16,912 nt of DNA from JAABUE01 sp037440925 (GTDB lineage: Bacteria; Chloroflexota; Anaerolineae; Anaerolineales; Villigracilaceae), in assembly GCA_037440925.1 (NCBI GenBank), contig JBBITF010000064.1:1-16912 (forward strand), in the 5' to 3' direction. The stretch's first letter is position 1; each line of letters opens with the position of its first letter. Shown here in pieces: positions 13,793-16,912 of this stretch. The translations under genes were made by a program, and so were the position numbers. The notes below the pieces were generated by a model. The model made no database searches, was not told the DNA's origin, and saw only the letters and a program-made list of their open reading frames with translations.

Positions 13793-14443
13793 CTATTTGC
13801 TGAAGGTGCCCATCAATTCGGCTTTGGCCAGGGCGTGTTCCTGGACGGCCTCAAGCACTTTTGCGCGCGCTCCAGACTCCAGCGCCAGGGTGGTATCCAG
13901 GGCGTATAGTTTGAAGAAGTAGCGGTGCGTGCCAGAAGGGGGGCAAGGGCCGCCATATTCGGCCCGACCCCAGGAGTTCGCCCCAAATAAGGCTGCTACG
14001 TCGCCGAATTTCATGCCGGCTGGCATGTTTTCTGGCAGTTCGCGCACGTCGGCTGGGATGTTGAACACAATCCAGTGAATCCAGGTGCCGCCTGGCGCGT
14101 CGGGGTCATCCATGATAAGCACAAAACTTTGTGTCCCTTCGGGCGGATCGCCCCAGGCCAGAGAGGGTGAAATATCTTCGCCCTTGCAGGAATATCGGGG
14201 GGGAATTGGCTCTCCTTGTGAAAAAGCCGTACTGATTAATTCAAAAGGCAAGGGTACCTCCGTTTGGGTAGGGAGCGGCTCGGTTGGCGCCGGGCTGGGC
14301 TCCGGCGTTGGCGTCATCGGCAGGGTGGGCTGCGCTATCGCTTGCGTAGCAGGCGCTTCCGTTGCGGTTGGCGCCGTTTCAGAAGCGCAAGCCGTTAACA
14401 GCGCAAGGCCGAGGCAAAAAACACACAGAGAGCGAAAGTTCAT
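13793..14443 (-). CDS. PEBP (YbhB/YbcL, Raf kinase inhibitor-like) lipoprotein
   Basis: A 216-residue secreted lipoprotein. The signal peptide ends in lipobox L-T-A-C with Cys19, followed by a Thr/Pro/Glu-rich linker (20-65) and a phosphatidylethanolamine-binding-protein fold. The domain shows YSCKGEDISPSLAW (84-97), DDPDAP (112-117), G-x-W-x-H-W with H123 (119-124) and YGGPCPPSGTHRYFF (163-177), the ligand-pocket motifs of bacterial PEBP proteins. Length of the domain (about 150) is usual. The function in bacteria is poorly defined; binding of phospholipid or phosphate-containing ligands outside the membrane is inferred. The ATG at 14443 has GAGGAGG upstream; an in-frame extension to 14464 would put acidic residues before the signal peptide. 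It lies 10 bases after the reductase-like gene. Confidence 0.93.
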   Translation of the reverse strand: MNFRSLCVFCLGLALLTACASETAPTATEAPATQAIAQPTLPMTPTPEPSPAPTEPLPTQTEVPLPFELISTAFSQGEPIPPRYSCKGEDISPSLAWGDPPEGTQSFVLIMDDPDAPGGTWIHWIVFNIPADVRELPENMPAGMKFGDVAALFGANSWGRAEYGGPCPPSGTHRYFFKLYALDTTLALESGARAKVLEAVQEHALAKAELMGTFSK

Positions 14444-14453
14444 GTCTACCTCC

Positions 14454-15506
14454 TCATAGGTCAAGCCGTTCTACGCCTGGGAAGCGTAGAACAAAGTCTG
14501 GGCCATAGGCCAAAGACGGGGTTTGGAAACCAGGCCTGAAGTCCGAAGAAAGGATGCGCTGCATGATTTCTACCGTCGCCAGCGCCGTGAAGGTGTATCC
14601 TTCTGGCGTCCGCAGGCGTGATGTGACCGTCTGCCCGGCGGGATTGGAGACCTCGCCAACGATGAGACTGAATCCCTCGCGGCGCTGAGCCTCGCTCGGT
14701 CCGCTTCGCGCCAGACGCAGGGCTTGCTTCAGCGCCCAACGCAGCGGGCGCGTGTACAAGAGCGGACCGATCGTCCGCATGAGGCGCAGGAGGCGCAGAG
14801 CGGTTGGCGGGAGGGCCATGTAGGTTTCGATGTTCGGGATAGCGGTGCTGTAGTAGGCGGTGGACACGTCGCCCCACCCAATGGAGACGGTTTCCACCGC
14901 TCCGCGCCCAAAATCTACCTGACGCACACTCCAGGCCGGTGGCACCTGTACCAATCGCTTTTCCTGGCGGATCATGCCCTGGCGGTGCATATTCTCGATG
15001 GCCGAACGCGCCGTTCCTCGTGAGACGCCGCCGCCTACGCTGCGGATGTACAAGCGCAGATGATTGGCCGTGAGCAGCCGTTTTTTGAGATGTGCCGCCA
15101 GGCAGTCGGTTGGCGCCACATCGAAGCCTGCGCCAGGCAGAAGCATGGTGCCGGCGCGTTTGGCGTCTTCGTCCATCCTGGCAAGCGCCTCGAAGCCGGG
15201 AATCTCACCGCTAATGTCCACATAATGACGACGTCTTACCAGGCAAGCCTCTGCCATTTGCCGAAAGGTGTGGACAAACGGCCCGGCGCAATGCAGCACG
15301 GCGACAGTCTCCTCCAGGGCGGCGTACAAGGCGCTCACATTCTCCAAGGAGAAGGCGCGATAGTCCAATCCTAGCGCCGCGCTCTGGACTTGCAGGCGTT
15401 TTTCGTCTCGACCGGCGAGCAGGGGGCGCAGCCCTTTTTCGACTGCCCGTTGGGCAATTAACTGCCCGGTATAGCCATAAGAGCCATAGAGGAGAAAAGT
15501 ATTCAC
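14454..15506 (-). CDS. saccharopine dehydrogenase-like NAD(P)-binding protein
   Basis: A 350-residue cytosolic protein of the saccharopine-dehydrogenase/trans-acting enoyl reductase group. The Rossmann start FLLYGSYGYTGQL (4-16) has the G-x-x-G-x-x-G dinucleotide motif G8, G11, G14. Further marks are LAGRDEKRL, HCAGPF, HYVDISGE and PGAGFDVAPTDC, all typical of the group. Which substrate it reduces is unknown; related proteins act in lipid or polyketide metabolism. The start is a GTG (15506) because the Rossmann strand begins immediately after it; an overlapping ATG two bases earlier is followed by TGA and is out of frame. No Shine-Dalgarno; a TATAAT lies 6 bases upstream. It follows the dihydroorotase gene by 15 bases. 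Confidence 0.88.
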   Translation of the reverse strand: MNTFLLYGSYGYTGQLIAQRAVEKGLRPLLAGRDEKRLQVQSAALGLDYRAFSLENVSALYAALEETVAVLHCAGPFVHTFRQMAEACLVRRRHYVDISGEIPGFEALARMDEDAKRAGTMLLPGAGFDVAPTDCLAAHLKKRLLTANHLRLYIRSVGGGVSRGTARSAIENMHRQGMIRQEKRLVQVPPAWSVRQVDFGRGAVETVSIGWGDVSTAYYSTAIPNIETYMALPPTALRLLRLMRTIGPLLYTRPLRWALKQALRLARSGPSEAQRREGFSLIVGEVSNPAGQTVTSRLRTPEGYTFTALATVEIMQRILSSDFRPGFQTPSLAYGPDFVLRFPGVERLDL

Positions 15507-15512
15507 ATGAAT

Positions 15513-15518
15513 ATTATA
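15513..15518 (-). promoter_or_regulatory. -10 box six bases before the GTG start, leaderless
   Basis: TATAAT lies at 15518-15513 on the minus strand, separated by ATTCAT from the GTG at 15506. It sits in the 15-base gap after the dihydroorotase stop, so its -35 region would be inside that gene; no clear -35 hexamer is seen there. Confidence 0.55.
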
Positions 15519-15521
15519 GCG

Positions 15522-16592
15522 TTAATCGCCTTGCCTTACATTCCGTCCAAATCCATTTGCCGCCAGCACTCGGCCATCTTTGAAAACTTCCTGTCCGCGC
15601 AACACCACTCGTTTGACCTTGCCTTTTACTTGTCTCCCCTCGAACGGAGTCCAGTTGCAGCGGGTGATCTGATCGGCGGCTTTGATTTCCCAGGCAGCGT
15701 GTTCGTCCACTTCGATCCACGTTTCTGGTTGTTGGGGGAGTTGGAAGATGCGGCGTGGATTGACGTACATTTTTTCTATAATGTGTTCCAGGCTCAATCT
15801 TCCCTCGTCTACCGCGGTCAGCAGCAGCGGCAGGATGGTTTCCAGGCCCGGAAAGCCAGGCGGAGGGTTGTCCGAGTCTTTTTCTGCAACGGTATGAGGC
15901 GCATGGTCGGTGGCAAAGCAGTCAATGACCTCCAGGTTTTCCCAAAGCGCAGCCACATCTTGCGGGGCGGCTATCCTGGGCCGCACCTCGCCGCGCCCAG
16001 GATGCCCTTGCGAAATGGCGGTCAGGTCATCGTGGGACAGAAAGAGATGATGCGGGCAAACCTCACAAGTGACCGGCAGGCCGCGTTCCTTGGCGGCTTT
16101 GATGAGCAGAATTTCTTCCCGCAAGGAAACATGAGCAATGTGAACCGGGCGGTTGAAGAGGGCGGCAAACAAAATGCCCGCCGCCATGCTCCTCGATTCT
16201 GAATGCAGGACGACGGGATATGGCGCAGGAAAATGTTGAAAATGCGCTCTCCACAAAGTCATATCATCCAGGCGCAATTCGCCAAAGGTCGAATCGAGAT
16301 ACATCTTCAAACCGGCGGCTTGTGGAGCCAGGCAGGCGACCGCTTGTGCGTTGTTTGGGCCGGCGCCTAGAAATTGGGCATAATCGCAGCGCGCTTTTTG
16401 CCCGGCAAGGCGCAACGCTAGAGCAAGCGTATCAGCGTCGAAAATCGGCGGGTTGGTGTTGGGCATGGCCAGAATCATAGTTACGCCGCCGGCCAGCGCC
16501 GCTTGCGTGGCGGTGTCCCAATCTTCCTTGTGGGTTTGACCGGGCTCACGCACATGGACGTGGACATCTATCAGACCGGGAAGTTCGAGCAT
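15522..16592 (-). CDS. dihydroorotase, CAD-like type
   Basis: A 356-residue amidohydrolase that would cyclise carbamoyl-aspartate to dihydroorotate in pyrimidine synthesis. Metal ligands are all present: H11 and H13 in DVHVHVREPG, the carboxylated lysine K96 in GLKMYL, H130 in LHSES, H154 in HIAHVS and D229 in FATDHAPHT. The mobile-loop T102-F103 (STFGELRLD) is present. Long stretches such as EEILLIKAAKERGLPVTCEV, PHHLFLSHDDL, PPPGFPGLETILPLLLTAV and NWTPFEGRQVKGKVKRVVLRG read very much like the animal CAD dihydroorotase domain as I remember it, more than the common bacterial PyrC types. Start ATG at 16592 has GGAG (16603-16600) at 7 bases. It is short of the N-terminal strand found in bacterial type I enzymes, as in CAD. 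No other pyr gene is in the window, so I give no symbol. Confidence 0.92.
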   Translation of the reverse strand: MLELPGLIDVHVHVREPGQTHKEDWDTATQAALAGGVTMILAMPNTNPPIFDADTLALALRLAGQKARCDYAQFLGAGPNNAQAVACLAPQAAGLKMYLDSTFGELRLDDMTLWRAHFQHFPAPYPVVLHSESRSMAAGILFAALFNRPVHIAHVSLREEILLIKAAKERGLPVTCEVCPHHLFLSHDDLTAISQGHPGRGEVRPRIAAPQDVAALWENLEVIDCFATDHAPHTVAEKDSDNPPPGFPGLETILPLLLTAVDEGRLSLEHIIEKMYVNPRRIFQLPQQPETWIEVDEHAAWEIKAADQITRCNWTPFEGRQVKGKVKRVVLRGQEVFKDGRVLAANGFGRNVRQGD

Positions 16593-16610
16593 AGGTTTTC
16601 TCCATGCTTG

Positions 16611-16619
16611 AGTATATCA
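16611..16619 (-). promoter_or_regulatory. extended -10 promoter of the dihydroorotase gene
   Basis: TGATATACT on the minus strand fits an extended -10 (TGn + TATACT at 16616-16611). The leader would be about 12-18 bases and contains GGAG at 16603-16600. No convincing -35 hexamer was seen. Confidence 0.45.
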
Positions 16620-16649
16620 AGAACGGCAGGAAAAAGGCGTATACATGCC

Positions 16650-16798
16650 TCCACTGCAAAAAGGTATTTGCACCGCAGAGCGCGCCTGAGATTTTTTACC
16701 GCTTCCGCAAAGAAAAAGCCCCCTTGATGCGGGTTTTGCAAATTTTCAACTCTGCGCGCTCCGCGCTCTCGGCGGTTAATGGTTTTTGCAGGGCAGTC
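16650..16798 (+). repeat. dispersed ~150-bp repeat, copy B, with inverted ends
   Basis: Second copy of the element at 2811-2967, same orientation. Its ends are CTGCAAAAA (about 16654-16662) and TTTTTGCAG (about 16783-16791), perfect 9-bp inverted ends, with inner CCGCAGAGCGC against GCGCTCTCGGCGG. It lies just upstream of the dihydroorotase promoter. It lacks 8 bases present in copy A near 2845-2859. Confidence 0.8.
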
Positions 16799-16814
16799 TT
16801 CATTGTAAAAACGA

Positions 16815-16912
16815 CTATTTCAAGGTGCTAATGTTGTACTCAATATCCTTTATCTCTACTGGACTTTCGCCAAAATTGATGGTGTGAACCTTAAGAACCG
16901 ACAAAAATACGC
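16815..16912 (-). CDS. possible 3' end of a gene running off the right edge
   Basis: A minus-strand frame is open from the window edge to a TAG at 16815-16817, 32 codons, ending K-V-H-T-I-N-F-G-E-S-P-V-E-I-K-D-I-E-Y. The other minus frames and the plus frames contain stops over the same stretch, and this AT-rich DNA makes chance openness less likely. The product is not recognisable from so little sequence. Confidence 0.3.
   Translation of the reverse strand, partial: VFLSVLKVHTINFGESPVEIKDIEYNISTLK

Noticed and set aside
13080..13793. A 237-codon minus-strand frame overlapping the EamA permease in another frame
   Set aside because: No hydrophobic periodicity or family motif, whereas the chosen frame gives a clean ten-helix permease.
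15507..16202. A 231-codon plus-strand open frame opposite the dihydroorotase gene
   Set aside because: The minus strand encodes a complete dihydroorotase with every metal ligand; the plus frame has no recognisable domain.

Overview
The window looks like chromosomal DNA from a bacterium, most likely an Anaerolineae-type Chloroflexota. This is inference, not proof. It rests on mid-range GC content, lipoproteins with long Thr/Pro-rich linkers after the lipobox Cys, a receiver domain placed in front of a histidine kinase, LiaF-like membrane proteins, and a mix of strong Shine-Dalgarno starts with apparently leaderless starts. I see no tRNA, rRNA, CRISPR array, transposase, phage gene or plasmid gene.

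Layout. Positions 1-238 hold no convincing gene. A plus-strand pair follows: a cyclic-nucleotide-binding-domain protein (239-721) and a tiny NFU-type Fe-S scaffold protein (731-976). They face two overlapping minus-strand membrane protein genes (1931-2461 then 1095-1934) across a 16-bp-arm hairpin. Positions 2462-3041 are a repeat-rich gap that ends in a Cys-rich lipoprotein gene (3042-3725). A 312-bp gap with a possible surface-anchor fragment and a dispersed repeat precedes a minus-strand family 4 glycosyltransferase (4038-5048). Divergent from it are a deoxynucleoside kinase and a nucleotidyltransferase-fold protein (5153-6871), then rsmI-azlC-azlD (6957-8827).

From 8817 to 16592 every gene is on the minus strand. 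In transcription order they are a CAD-like dihydroorotase, a saccharopine-dehydrogenase-like reductase, a PEBP-fold lipoprotein, an EamA permease, then (probably from its own promoter) an FHA protein, a receiver-histidine kinase, a PAS/GAF/PAS histidine kinase and a YjbQ-family protein. The FHA and two kinase genes look like one signalling module with no DNA-binding output. Positions 16593-16912 contain the second copy of the repeat seen near 2.8 kb and perhaps the 3' end of another gene.

Most notable: (1) a perfect 27-bp palindrome inside the glycosyltransferase gene that spans exactly nine codons, like a small palindromic element inserted in frame; (2) a ~150-bp repeat with inverted ends present twice 14 kb apart; (3) three genes whose -10 box lies exactly six bases before the start codon and that lack a Shine-Dalgarno; (4) a dihydroorotase whose sequence closely follows the animal CAD type; (5) the two-kinase FHA operon. 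I found no single system that is clearly new.
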